A stretch of DNA of 64,000 nucleotides from Rhabdophis nuchalis (lineage: Eukaryota > Chordata > Lepidosauria > Squamata > Natricidae), in NCBI GenBank assembly GCA_039707465.1, contig CM077647.1, positions 171,612,163-171,676,162 of the forward strand, given 5' to 3'. Under the pieces are notes generated by a model, which was not told the DNA's origin, did not search any database, and was given only the letters and a program-made list of their open reading frames with translations. Below are positions 42,779-54,489 of this stretch, in pieces. Within the stretch, counting starts at the first letter, position 1. Each line of letters begins with the position of its first letter. The translations under genes and the position numbers were made by a program.

Positions 42779-43010
42779 AGGTTTTTGAGCTGATCAATAA
42801 ATATCAATATTTCGAGCTATTTAGCTCTCATCAGCTAGCCATACCCTTACTGGGATATGAACCGGGGATGTATTACACGTTAGGCAGATGTTTTAGCCAC
42901 TAAGCCACCAGGTTCTCCTCCTCATCAGTTGAGACAGGGGAATAAGTATATGCTTGTGTCACAACACCCTGGTAAGCCCCAATTAAGGGAGGAAGCATAC
43001 TGCTTTCCTT
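42779..43010 (-). mobile_element. tRNA-derived SINE-like element, copy 2 (inverted)
   Basis: Reverse complement of copy 1: GGTTTTTGAGCTGATC, then GATATGAACC, GCCACTAAGCCACCAGG, then CCAATTAAGGGAGG. Confidence 0.65.
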
Positions 43011-43011
43011 A

Positions 43012-43043
<32 letters not shown>

Positions 43044-43116
43044 TGTGTGTATATTTACATATACATACATATACATATACATACATACATACATACATAT
43101 AGATATATATTTGTGT

Positions 43117-43390
43117 TACGTTTTGTGCTGATCAATAAATCAAGGGAGACTAGTATATATTTCAAGCTATTTAGCTCTCATCAGCTACCCATACCCTTAC
43201 TGGGATTTGAACTTGGGAAATATTACATGTGAGGCAGTTGTAATTGCCACTAGGCTACAGGTTCTCCTCCTTGATCAGCTGAGCCAGGGGAATAAGTATA
43301 TATTATGTCACAACAGCCTGGTAAGCCCCAAATATGGGAGGAAGCAAGCTGCTTTCCTTTTCTGTCTTTCGGCTCATCACAAGAGACCAT
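43117..43390 (-). mobile_element. tRNA-derived SINE-like element, copy 3 (inverted)
   Basis: Same orientation as copy 2: GTGCTGATCAATAAATC, GGGATTTGAACTTGGG, GCCACTAGGCTACAGG, CCATACCCTTACTGGG. A GT/TATA repeat (43013-43103) precedes it. Confidence 0.65.
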
Positions 43391-43519
43391 GCAAACACAA
43401 ATGTAAATATATGTATGTATGTATGTATGTATGTAGGTAGGTAGGTAGGTAGGTAGGTAGTTCTTGGTTTACTCGGGTCTTTTCCCGTGTATAATTAAAA
43501 GTATCTTGGCATACTTTTA

Positions 43520-43765
<246 letters not shown>

Positions 43766-43867
43766 ATCCACACTAAATATAAATAGCCAAGATACTTTTA
43801 ATTGTACACGGGAAAAGACCCGAATAAACCAAGACCTACATACCTATACCCATGAAAATCTATAAAA

Positions 43868-44400
43868 ACAAATATGTTAGATTTTTAAGGGCTGATTAAT
43901 AAATAAGACACCAGGATGGATCCATTTCGGGCTTATTAGCCCTCTTCAGCTGTCCATACTCCTTCTACTGGGATTTGAACTGGCACTTTCCAGCATTTCA
44001 GGGAAGCCTTTTTATGCCTTGAGCTATCCGGCTTCCCTGATTACATCAGCCTTTTTACAGGATTCTATTAATGAGGGAATATTTTCACAACTCCTGTTAA
44101 GGGCCCTTTTAAGGGAGGAGACAAACTGTCATCCTTCTCTGTCTTTCGACTCAACCCAGAGATCATCTAAAAAATAGCTAAAAAATTTCGTATCTAAAAA
44201 ATTTCACACAACAGTAATCTCATTTGGCTCTCTGTCTAGATGATCTCTGGGTTGAGTCAAAAGACAGAGAAGGATGACAGTTTGTCTCCTCCCTTAAAGG
44301 GGCCCTTAACAGGAGTTGTGAAAATATTCTCTCATGTATGTATGTATGTATGTATGTATGTATGTATGTATGTATTTATTTATTTATTTATTTATCAGCA
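43868..44400. repeat. Further inverted copies of the SINE-like element
   Basis: A minus copy (43868-44170, with CTGGGATTTGAACTGGC and CCTTGAGCTATCCGGC) faces a partial plus copy (44222-44335). The blocks around CTTAACAGGAGTTGTG and its complement at 44088-44110 form a ~95-bp inverted repeat. An ATGT/TTTA microsatellite follows. Confidence 0.65.
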
Positions 44401-44433
44401 CAAACACAACACACACACACACACATGCATATC

Positions 44434-44838
44434 ATATTTTTTAGAGTATAAGACGCACCGGAGTATAAGATACACAAACATTTTTTTAAAAAAGGTTTTT
44501 GCACTCTGCAGACCTCTCAAAAATAGCCATTTTTTTGCAAAAATGGGCCTGTTTTTTGTTTAAAAGGGGGCAATGCATAGCCTTTAGGAGGTTTGTAGAG
44601 TGCTCCTGGGGCCTGGGGGGCAAAAACGAGCAAGAAATGGCCTGCTTTTCTCTCATTTTTGCCCTCCTCAGCCCCCAGGAGCACTCTGGAAGCCTCCTAA
44701 AGGCTATGCACAGCCGTTTTTGCAAAGGGGGTGGGGTTTTGGGAGGCCAAAAATGCTCTATTCAGTGTATAAGATGCACCCAGATTTTCACCCTCTTTTT
44801 TGTGGGAAAAAGGTGCATCTTATATTCTGATAAATACA
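44434..44838. mobile_element. MITE with TATAAGACGCACC-type ends
   Basis: Starts ATATTTTTTAGAGTATAAGA and ends GTGCATCTTATATTCTGAT; the interior holds a palindromic GC-rich section. Same family as 55775-56459. Superfamily not assigned. Confidence 0.65.
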
Positions 44839-44845
44839 ATATATA

Positions 44846-45178
44846 AAAGCCAAATACCACTCACTCATCTTGAAATCTCTGGAACTGCAAAGCCTACAAA
44901 CCTGAAATTTGGCACGTATGTTCCTCTTGGCTTCTAGGTGCTCGCTAAGAAAGGATTTTTCAAAATGACCAGCACACCATCAGTATTTCTTATAACTGCC
45001 AGTCGTCTTATAGTAACACGCTCTAAGGTTACCCCTTTGTTAAACTGGGCATGGGATTGGTCAGCGGGTGACTCATCTGGCCTGCAGGCTGGGAGTTTAG
45101 ATATTCTACACCCCCTCCCCACCTGAAAAGAACTCTGTTCCAATTGCCAGTTTCATATAATAGAATGGGTATCCAGCT
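44846..45178 (+). repeat. Unclassified repeat, possibly Helitron-like
   Basis: Starts near TATATAAAAGCCAAATACC and ends GGGTATCCAGCTAGT. The AT-rich start and CTAG end recall non-autonomous Helitrons, but there is no clear terminal hairpin. Low-confidence classification. Confidence 0.3.
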
Positions 45179-45329
45179 AGTATTCTATAAATGCAAAACA
45201 TTTCTATTGATGATACATATGCAATAAATCAATACATGTAAAATTAATATGCAATAAAACTAACATTAATAACAGTCCCAGTGAACTTATTTATGGCAGT
45301 TTCTTTACTTTCTTTCCTTAATTTGTTTT

Positions 45330-45976
45330 TAAATCATGGGCTCAAAGTAAGCATAAGTTACAAACTAAGCTGCATTAACAGAGGGATAGAATCAAGATCA
45401 CGGGAAGTGTTAATAACACTTTTTAATGCCTTAGTAAGGCCACACTTGGAGCACTGCATTCAGTTTTGGTCGCCACGAAACTCTAGAAAGAGTGCAGAGA
45501 AGAGCAACAAAGATGATTAGGGGACTGGAGGCTAAAACATATAAAGAACAATTGCTGGAATTGGGTATGTCTAGTTTAATGAAAAAAAGGACTAGGGGTG
45601 ACATGATAGAAGTGTTCTGAAATCTCAGGGGTTACCACAAAAAAGGAGTAAAGCTATTCTCCAAAGAATCAGAAGGCAGGAGAAGAAGCAATGGATGGAA
45701 ACTAATCAAGGAGAGAACCAACTTAGAACTAAGGAGAAATGTCCTGGTAGTGAGAACAATTAGTCAGTGGAACAACTTGCCACCAGAAGTTGTGAATGCA
45801 ACAACACTGGAGGATTTTAAGTATATTCTTTATTGTCATTGTACTTGTTTACAACTAAAATTTAAGAAGAGCTTGGACAACCATTTTTTTCTGAGATGCT
45901 ATAGAGTTGCCTGCTTAAGCAGGGGGCTGGAGTAGAAGACCTCCAAGGTCCCTTCCAACTCCGTTACTCTGTTAAG
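45330..45976 (+). mobile_element. CR1-clade LINE 3' end
   Basis: Broken frames read LVRPHLEHCIQFWS, RVQRRATKMIRGLEAKTYK, RTISQWNNLPPEVVNATTLE, then the 3' UTR GAAGACCTCCAAGGTCCC. A ~40-bp unrelated insert sits at about 45825-45865. Confidence 0.85.
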
Positions 45977-46187
45977 CGAGAAAGTTCAATAGAACGGTTT
46001 CATTATGGATTCACATGAAATCAGGAACCCACAAGCTTGTGGTATTGACTATCACTCTCCAGTGAATGGGAGTCATGGAAGAAGTCAGGAATTAATCAAT
46101 TTCCATAGTGTCCATCTCCCTTATAAGCCGAATTTAGAGGATGATGTTGACTATGTGCGGTCAAGTCACTTTCTCAAACATTTGAAT

Positions 46188-46615
46188 CAGGGGTGGGCTG
46201 CTACAGGTTCGCCTGGATTTGGGAGAACCTGTAGCTAACATTATGTCTGGTTTGGAGAAACTCCAAATCCCACCCCTGGCTGGCCACACCTACCCCTCCC
46301 AGGAGTCTCCACATGGCCCATTTTGGATGTGAGGTAAGTGCAGGGCCCATGCGGAGCCTCAAGGAGGTGGGGAAAACAGGCTTCCTGGAAGTTCCTGAAG
46401 GCAGGAAACGGGTCTGTTTCTGGTCTCTGGAGGTCCTCCAGAGCCACGGGAGGCAGTTTTCGCCCTCCCAGAGGCTCAAGCAAAGCCTGGGGAAGGTGAA
46501 AACATCCCTCTCCACCATGGTGTAGGAGGCCAACTAGGCCACGCCCACCATGGCCACACCCACCCAGCAACTAGGCAGAGAACCCTGTTGCTGAAAATTT
46601 GGAAGCCCACCCCTG
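46188..46615. mobile_element. hAT-type non-autonomous element (428 bp)
   Basis: Terminal inverted repeats CAGGGGTGGGC and GCCCACCCCTG. The 8-bp target duplication is ATTTGAAT (46180-46187) / ATTTGAGT (46616-46623), with one mismatch. The ends resemble the larger element at 18399-19186. No transposase. Confidence 0.85.
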
Positions 46616-46699
46616 ATTTGAGTGCCATTTCCAAATCCAGAATCTGGGAATTGGGGCAAGATTTGTTAACATTTGGTCTGAATTCAGTGCAGGGGATAA

Positions 46700-48835
46700 C
46701 TGTGATGTTAGAAGAGAGGAAAGGATGAAACGCCACAAGAGATGCCTAGAGAGAAGATGGAGGTCTACTCGATCTGAATCTGACCGGACACAGGTAAGAG
46801 CCCATTTACGGACTTAAATTGTGGCGCTGAGAGTGGCCAAACGTCATCATTGTGCCGCTCTCATAGCATCCGCAGAAAACCGCCCTGCCGCCCTGTTTAG
46901 GGTGACCCGCTCCCTCCTTCAACAGAGGGTGCGGGAAGCCCCGTTACAGGGTAGAGCAGAGGAATTTGTGTCTTTTCTGCAGGAGAAAACCGCTCAAATA
47001 CAGAACGAGCTAGCCCCCATTGATGGCCCAGTGGGATGCCACGAGACAGATCTTGTTTGGGAGGAGTTTGACTCCGTTTCTTCCGAAGACATGGACAGGT
47101 TACGTGGGCGACTGCGAGCCACCACATGTTTATTGGACCCGTGTCCCTCCTGGCTTGTACTGGCATCCTGGGAGGTGACACGAGGCTGGCTCCAAGAGGT
47201 TATCAACGCATCTTTAAGTGAGGGTTCCTTGCCCGCCTCCCTAAAAGAGGCTATGGTGAGGCCCCTCCTTAAGAAGCCCTCTTTGGATCCAGCTCTTTTA
47301 AACAACTATCGTCCAGTCTCCAACCTTCCCTTTCTGGCGAAGGTTGTCGAGAGTGTGGTGGCACAACAGTTTCCCCGTCACCTGGAGGAAGTGGATTATC
47401 TAGATCCGCGCCAGTCCGGCTTTCGGCCCGGGCATAGCACCGAGACGGCATTGGTCGCGTTGGTCGATGATCTCTGGAGGGCCAGAGATGGGGGTTGTTC
47501 CTCCATCCTGGTCCTATTAGACCTCTCGGCGGCTTTTGATACCATCGACCATGGTATCCTATTGCGTCAGCTGGGGGGGTTGGGGGTGGGAGGCACCGTT
47601 TTACGGTGGTTCTCCTCCTACCTCTCTGGCCGATCGCAATTTGTGTTGGCAGGAGAGCAGAGGTCGACCTCGAGACCCCTCACATGTGGGGTGCCTCAGG
47701 GGTCGGTCCTCTCGCCTCTCCTGTTTAACCCATATATGAAGCCGCTGGGTGAGATCATCCGTGGTTTTGGGGTAGAGTACCATCTATATGCTGACGACAC
47801 TCAGCTGTATATATCTACCCCAAACCACCCCAACGATGCCGTAGCGGTGATGTGCCAGTGCCTGGAAGCCGTACGGATCTGGATGGGAAGAAACGGACTC
47901 AGGCTCAACCCGACCAAGACCGAGTGGCTGTGGTTTCCGGCTGCCCGATTCAACCAGCTGACTCCATCGCTGGCCATTGGGGGCGAACATCTTGCCCCAG
48001 TGGATGGGGCGCGCAACTTGGGTGTCCTCCTGGATGCCCGGCTGTCCATGGAAGATCAAGTGACAGCCGTGGCCAGGAGGGCGTTTTACCAGGTTCGCCT
48101 GGTTCGCCAGTTGCGCCCCCTATTGGATCGGGACACCCTGCGCACAGTCACTCATGCTCTCGTGACGTCCCGACTGGACTATTGTAACTCTCTCTACATG
48201 GGGCTCCCCTTGAGGAGCACTCGGAGACTTCAGCTAGTCCAGAATGCAGCCGCGCGAGCAATTATGGGAACCTCGAGGTTTACCCATGTAACACCGCTCT
48301 TGCGCGAGCTGCACTGGCTGCCTGTCGTCTTCCGAGTGCGCTTCAAGGTTTTAATTACCATCTTTAAAGCGCTCCATGGCTCGGGACCTAGCTATTTGCA
48401 GGACCGGATTCTGCCCCATACATCCTCACGGCCGATTCGCTCCCACAGAGAGGGGCTTCTCCGGGTGCCGTCCACTAGACTTTGTCAGCGGGCGACGCCC
48501 AGGGGAAGGGCTCTCTCTGTGGCGGGCCCAGCCCTCTGGAACGACCTTCCCCCCGACATTAGAACAACCACGGACCTCCGCTCCTTCCGTCTTAAACTAA
48601 AAACACATCTGTTCTGCTTGGCCGGCCTAGGGTAGTCTCCCGTCTATAGGATTGTTAATTTTAGTTAGGAATTTTAGTAGTTTTAACTGGGATTTTAGCG
48701 CAGGGATGTATTTAATTCGTTTTTATTGTATGTATGTTGTTTTTTATGGTTTTATTTGCCCTGTGCACCGCTCCGAGTCCCCCCAGGGAGATGGAGCGGT
48801 CAATAAATTCAAGATTTATTATTATTATTATTATT
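46700..48835 (+). mobile_element. L2-clade LINE, ORF2 with an intact RT core, 5'-truncated
   Basis: The open frame 46818-48635 (about 600 codons, no ATG at its start) encodes reverse transcriptase motifs in order: NNYRPVSNLPFLAKVVE, RQSGFRPGHSTETALVALVD, ILVLLDLSAAFDTIDHGILL, GVPQGSVLSPLLFN, then HLYADDTQLY with the catalytic Asp pair. The thumb and the L2-type tail follow (TPLLRELHWLPV, GPSYLQDRILPHTS, SFRLKLKTHLF). Upstream the same frame continues (KRHKRCLERRWRSTRSESD) but is cut by a TAA at 46815, and the endonuclease domain is absent. The 3' UTR (48636-48835) ends GTGCACCGCTCCGAGTCCCC and ATT repeats. It is dead for autonomous movement, though the RT frame is unusually well preserved. 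Confidence 0.92.
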
Positions 48836-49004
48836 ATGAAAGGGAAAGGGGGAATGAGTCATTTAAAGTCCCCGGGGAATTCTGGGAATTGAAGTGCACA
48901 CATCTTAAATGTGCCACGTTTGAAAAAAAACACTCATAAATATAAAAATTAATTATAAATAAATGAATTAAAAATAAACAATACATTATAGTAAAATAGG
49001 CTGC

Positions 49005-49006
<2 letters not shown>
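48836..49006. other. Intergenic, nothing recognised
   Basis: Short AT-rich stretch between the L2 tail and the GAAA microsatellite. Confidence 0.5.
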
Positions 49007-49618
<612 letters not shown>

Positions 49619-49659
49619 TGCAGATATGTTCTATGAGTGTTCCATAAATGTTCTATAGA

Positions 49660-50390
49660 GCAGGGCTGTCAAACTCACATCATCATGGCGGCATCATATG
49701 AGGTATCAGGACTTTTTTCTCCTTTGCTAAACCAAGCAAGGGTGTGGCCAGCATGTGTGATGCATCTGGCCTATGGGCTAGGAGTTTGACAGTCCTGGTG
49801 TAGAGATATGGATTTAAAAGGCAAGACATAACCACACATTGTTTCTTCCTCACCACTAGATGGCAATATAGGTCTGATATGCCAAGCTTCCCATTATGAT
49901 GGATTTTTCTATAGTGGAAACTTTTCACTCCTTCACATATAATTCATAACTCTGAGCCAAAAAGGTAGAAGAAAGCAAACTGGATGTCAAGATAGGGTGG
50001 AAATTACCCAGAACAGAACAGAATGGAATAGAATGGGATGGACTAGACTAGACTAGAATAGAATAGTATAGAGCCCTACAGTACTTCAAATAGATATCCA
50101 ATCTCTTCTTAAAAACTTCCAGTGTTAGATCAAAGCAGTGTTAGAACATTTCTAAAGCAATGAAAGATGAAACAAGCTTTATAAATTCAGAAAAACACCC
50201 AACCTTTAGTACAGTATGCTTTCTTTCCACTTTTCCACTCATTTTAATGGAAAGTGTAAAGATTAATTTTCTAGATGTGTTTTGTTCTCTTCCATGTATC
50301 CTGTAAAAAAGGAAATGGCTTTGATTTGGTGATGGCCACCATCTAGACTTTTTGACCTTCTGATGGCTTGGGAGCATCATCATCAGTTAC
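49660..50390. other. Intergenic with a short AATAG-type repeat
   Basis: Contains GAACAGAATGGAATAGAATG followed by CTAGACTAGACTAGAATAG units (50012-50070) and a small CR1-like 3' remnant beside it. No gene recognised. Confidence 0.55.
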
Positions 50391-50394
50391 GTTA

Positions 50395-51071
50395 CATTAC
50401 GTCGTGTACTGCATCTGGTCCTCTCAATTCCTGGCAAATAGATGGGGAAGAAATGGGGGTAGTGACAGATTTTATTTTCCTGAGCTCCAAGATCACTGCC
50501 AATGGGGACTACAGCCAAAAAATTAAAAGACGCTTGCTCCTGGGGAGGAAAGCTATGGCAAATCTAGACAGCAGACTAAAAAGCAGAGACATCACCCTGC
50601 CAACAAAAGAGCATAGAGTCAAGGCTATGGTTTTCCCAGTTGCAATGTATGGCTGTGAAGGTTGGACCATAAGAAAGGCTGAGCACCAAAGAATGGAGGC
50701 CTTTGAACTATGGTGCTGGAGAAGACTCCTGCGAGTCCCTTGGACTGCAAGGTGATCTAACCGGTCAGTCCTAGAGGAGATCAACCCTGATTGCTCTTTA
50801 GAAGGCCAGATCCTGAAGATGAAACTCAAATACTTTGCGTCCTAATAAGAAGGAAGGACTCGCTGGAGAAGAGCCTAATGCTGGGAAAGATTGAGGGCAA
50901 AAGAAGAATGGGACAAAAGAGAATGAGGTGGCTGGATGGAGTAACCTAAGCGGAAAGTATGACCTTAAAAGGACTCCAGAGGATGGTTGAGGACAGGAAG
51001 GCCTGGAGGAAAGTGGTCCATGGGTTCACAATGAGTCAGACATTACTTTGCAACTAACAACAACAACTGCT
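50395..51071 (+). mobile_element. Bov-B (RTE-clade) LINE 3' fragment
   Basis: The first part reads IKRRLLLGRKAMANLDSRLK, TLPTKEHRVKAMVFPVAMYG, CEGWTIRKAEHQRMEAFELW, CWRRLLRVPWTARRS. Broken frames continue with a KRRMGQKRMRWLDGV-type stretch. The end is TCACAATGAGTCAGACATTA and CAACAACAAC. This is the RT-distal end of Bov-B ORF2 and its 3' UTR, with frameshifts. Confidence 0.9.
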
Positions 51072-51428
51072 ATTTTTTAGTTACGGAAGAAGAAGAATCT
51101 GGTGAGTGAGTGCAGGGTCATCCTGCTTGCTAGTAGAAGTTCTAGTGCTTGGGATGTCTTCATACCGAGACTAAAAATTAAAAGACTGATCATCATTGGT
51201 CCACCTTCAACCATCAGGAAGTGTGAGATCATTCTCCCCTCTCAAACATCTTAGACTTGAGATCTAAGCTTAGATTCATCTCCTCCTCTTCCTTTTCTTT
51301 CTGTCCTACTGCTGCTTATTCAGGCGCAGCAAACAACAATTTGTGCTTTTTGTCGCATTCAGTGAAAACTACCAAGGAAAAAAGGGTTCCAATCAGTTTA
51401 TGTCAACTGGTGAGCTTCAGAAGGAATC

Positions 51429-52770
51429 ATGCGTGGTGCTCAGGCTTCAGTCATTACGGTGCTCTTGTCATTAGGTAAGTATGCCTTTGTCACTGGCACA
51501 TTTCCAAGTAGACTTCCTAATCGTGGTATGTGTGGATAGAATGATTAATTAGTTATGTGTCATCAAGCGGGTGTCAACTCTTAGCAGCCACATAAATACA
51601 TCTTCTCCAGATTGATCTGACCCTAATATGGTCCTTCAAGTCTTCTAACAGTATCCACATTGTCAGTATAAGAATAACAGAGTTGAAGGAACATTGGAGG
51701 TCATTTAGCGCAACCCCTGTTCAAGCAGGAGATTCTATACATTAAAGACAAATGGTTGTCCAATCTCTTCCTAAAAACTCCCATGTTGGAGTACCCACAA
51801 TTTCTGAAGGCAAACCATTCTGCTGATTAATTGTTCTGTCATGAAATTCCTCCTTAATTCTAGGTTGGTTGATTATTTACATCCATTGCTTCTTGTCCTG
51901 CCTTCAGGTGCTTTGGAGAATAGCATGACTCCCTCTTCTTTGTGGCAACTCCTCAGATATTGGAACACTGCTATCATGTCTCCCCTAGACCTACATTTCA
52001 TTAAACTAGACATCCCCAGTTCCTGCAACCGTTCTTCATATGTTTTAGCCTCCAGTCCCCTAATCATCTTTGTTGCTCTTCTCTGCACTTGTGTTCCAAT
52101 ATCTAAGAAGCTGCCACAAAAAAGTGGTGGTCAACGTATTCTCCAAAGCATCTGAAGGCAGGAGAACAAGCAATGGATGCAAACTAATGAAACATTGTCA
52201 TGGCATCCCCAGTCCTTCTTTTTATGAAACAGAGTCCATTTAATTTGGTCTTGGTTGTCTTCTCAAATTATTGCAGGAGGACAAATATCGAGCGAAAGAA
52301 GAGTGGCGTGGAAACGTCCAGTATTTCTTGTTCTCCTGAGAAGAAAGAGATGGCTGGGACTATAATATAATATACCCAAGATGGAAATGTGATTAGGGTG
52401 CACCAGAAGAATTCTGATGTTTAAGGATTTTGTTCTAATTCCTCAAACTCTTCCTCTCTGTTTTTTCCAGAGATCTTTCGATGCTCAGCTCAGAAACACA
52501 GCCAAGATCCGTTCGTTGTAGCAATTGCTGGGAAAGAAGTTAATCTCTCTTGCCAACATCCCTCACTGGGGCTGAATGAAAATGTAGTTTGGTACCAACA
52601 GTTCCCAATGGATGGACCTCGTATCTTGGCATTCGGATATGAGAAAACAGTTGAGACGGCCAGTCCTCAAGGCTATTTATTTATAGACAGGGGCCAAAAA
52701 AGGAGCACTTTCTCCATCCACCGAGTCACTTTTCAAGATGCTGCCTTGTATTATTGTGTTTCAGGAGACA
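51429..52770 (+). CDS. TRAV: V9: TRAV-like V segment, divergent subgroup
   Basis: L1 51429-51474 (MRGAQASVITVLLSL) with a GTAAGT donor. The intron is 51475-52470 and contains CR1 fragments; the acceptor is TTTTTTCCAG. The V exon 52471-52770 is open: SAQKHSQDPFVVAIAGKEV, first Cys in LSCQHP, VVWYQQFP, FR3 STFSIHRVTFQDAALYYC, then VSGD. It is not of the V1-V8 type, with WYQQ instead of WYIQ. The assignment to TRA rather than TRD rests on the general form, the neighbours, and the reported absence of gamma-delta genes in squamates. It appears functional, with a weak nonamer. Confidence 0.87.
51667..52190 (-). mobile_element. CR1 3' fragments in the V9 intron
   Basis: 51667-52090 is minus-strand CR1 (on the minus strand: MQRRATKMIRGLEAKTYEER, QELGMSSLMK). 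52095-52190 is a short plus-strand piece (CTGAAGGCAGGAGAACAAGC), so the copy is internally inverted. Confidence 0.8.
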
Positions 52771-52809
52771 CACAGTGCTTCATCTTGTGCTCTTGCTCTC
52801 TAGTAAAAC
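52771..52809 (+). promoter_or_regulatory. V9 recombination signal sequence
   Basis: Perfect heptamer CACAGTG (52771-52777), 23-nt spacer (52778-52800), weak nonamer TAGTAAAAC (52801-52809). Confidence 0.72.
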
Positions 52810-52904
52810 TTCCTTTCCACCACTGAATGAAGGAAGGGAGGATTTTTTTTTTTTACAATTTATTTACTACTTTATTTTTTTTTAATAAACAAAAAGGACT
52901 ACCG

Positions 52905-53010
52905 AGTAGCGGACCTTCCAAAGGACCAAATCTGTCTAGGGAGTCAATAGCCATCTATTTTTGTGCTCTGAATGGCACCACAAAAATGAATACCTCTGTA
53001 AATAAGAAAT
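52905..53010 (+). pseudogene. Possible V exon 3' relic
   Basis: A short frame with SIAIYFCALNGT resembles the end of a V domain (second Cys in YFCAL), just after V9. No first Cys, Trp, acceptor or convincing RSS is present. It could be a decayed V segment related to V10 (YFCALN) or chance. Confidence 0.35.
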
Positions 53011-53174
53011 AAGACCTCCCCAGATAATAAGCCCAATTGGGTTTTTGAGCGTGTATGCTAAAATAAGCCATCCCTGAAAATATTGCAACACAGCAGTGTT
53101 CAATCTGTATATTGAAATGGAATTATAAATACCATCAACATAAAATGGAGCTCGCTCAGAGGCTAAAATACACC

Positions 53175-53395
53175 AAGTAAATGAGATGAAGAGTGCAAAC
53201 TAGAGGAGAGAGGTAAGGGAAGGAGAGAGGAATAGGAGAGATGGTAAGGAGGGGAAAGAGGAGGAGGGAAAGAATGAGTGGAAAGGGAAGAGAGGAGAAG
53301 GAGAGAAAGGGGAAGTAGAGAAGGGAAGGACAACAGAGGGAAGAAAGGAGGTAGGGAGGGGGAGGAGAGAGGGAAAAGTAAGTGATGGATAAGGT
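53175..53395. repeat. GA-rich low-complexity tract
   Basis: Irregular GGAGAGA/GGGAAGA polypurine stretch. Open frames through it are artefacts. Confidence 0.85.
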
Positions 53396-53524
53396 ACAAA
53401 TACGGTGTATGGAGAGCAGAAAAGCCAATAATCGTTTTTGGGAGTTGGTGGTGAGACAAAGTGATGTATACCTTTAACAATATAATATGACGTTGGTTAT
53501 GTAAGAGTATACATGTGGTTGTGT

Positions 53525-53800
53525 ACCATCACGGACCCATGCCTCTTCCGCCGGGCATTAAAGACGCATCTATTTCAAGAGGCCGGCCTGGCTTAGTTTT
53601 AATGGGTAAGATTTAATTGATTTTAACCTTTTAATCCAAATTTTTAGCGCAGACCTTAATTTAATTCATTTTAAACTGTTTTATATTGTATTGTATTATA
53701 TTTGTTTTTATATTTCTGTGCACCGCCCTGAGTCCCCTCGGGGAGATAGGGCGGTATACAAATTCGATATAATAAATAAATAAATAAATAAATAAATGTG
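53525..53800 (+). mobile_element. L2-clade LINE 3' end
   Basis: The last codons (ALKTHLFQEAGLA-like) are followed by the 3' UTR with CTGTGCACCGCCCTGAGTCC, GGGAGATAGGGCGGTATAC and an AATA tail. Confidence 0.85.
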
Positions 53801-54489
53801 CTATGAAAATGAAAAAAATAAAAAACTTTATTAAAGAAAAAGAAGAACTATGCTACATGGAAAAGATTCTACCAATGGTTAGAAACACCAGGTAGAAGTT
53901 GGAATGCGAAAGAATCTGGTTAAAGGGACATGGAAAGATATATCATGTATCTATTAGAATGAAGGTATTAGAATGATAGATAAGTTGACATACTAGAATA
54001 TGATGGCCAAAACTTACTGTACAACACTAGCACTGTTTAAAATACTATATGTTATTTTGTTTTTACCTTTGTTTTATGGCAAGTGAAACACCAGGACAAT
54101 TACACTGTATTCAATATATTTATATGTAAACAATTAAAATATTTTTTTAAAAAAATACACTGGAACTAACACTCCCCATCTTCTTGTCAGTCACCTTAGC
54201 TAAGAATTTTGTGAGTTACTGACCTAAAACCACTAGAACATTTTAGGAAGGATGCAAGGAAGAATCAAACGATTTACCTGTTGGTACATATTTGTCCTCC
54301 AGGGGGCAGTTTAGAACTTCATGCTTTCTCCATCCTTTCTCAAACCACCTGCTTAGATTGGAAACCACAAGTGGGGCCATTTAGGATGAACTCAGTTGCT
54401 TGCCCCAAAAGGAAACCACATTATCAATTGCAGCTTCTTCTAAGTGTACGAAGGAAAGACGGAAGCTGGTTGGCTTCAGAGTCCCAAGG

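Noticed and set aside
46821..48635. Host protein of about 604 residues
   Set aside because: It is a retrotransposon reverse transcriptase; the apparent start is GTG after a TAA, with no ATG.
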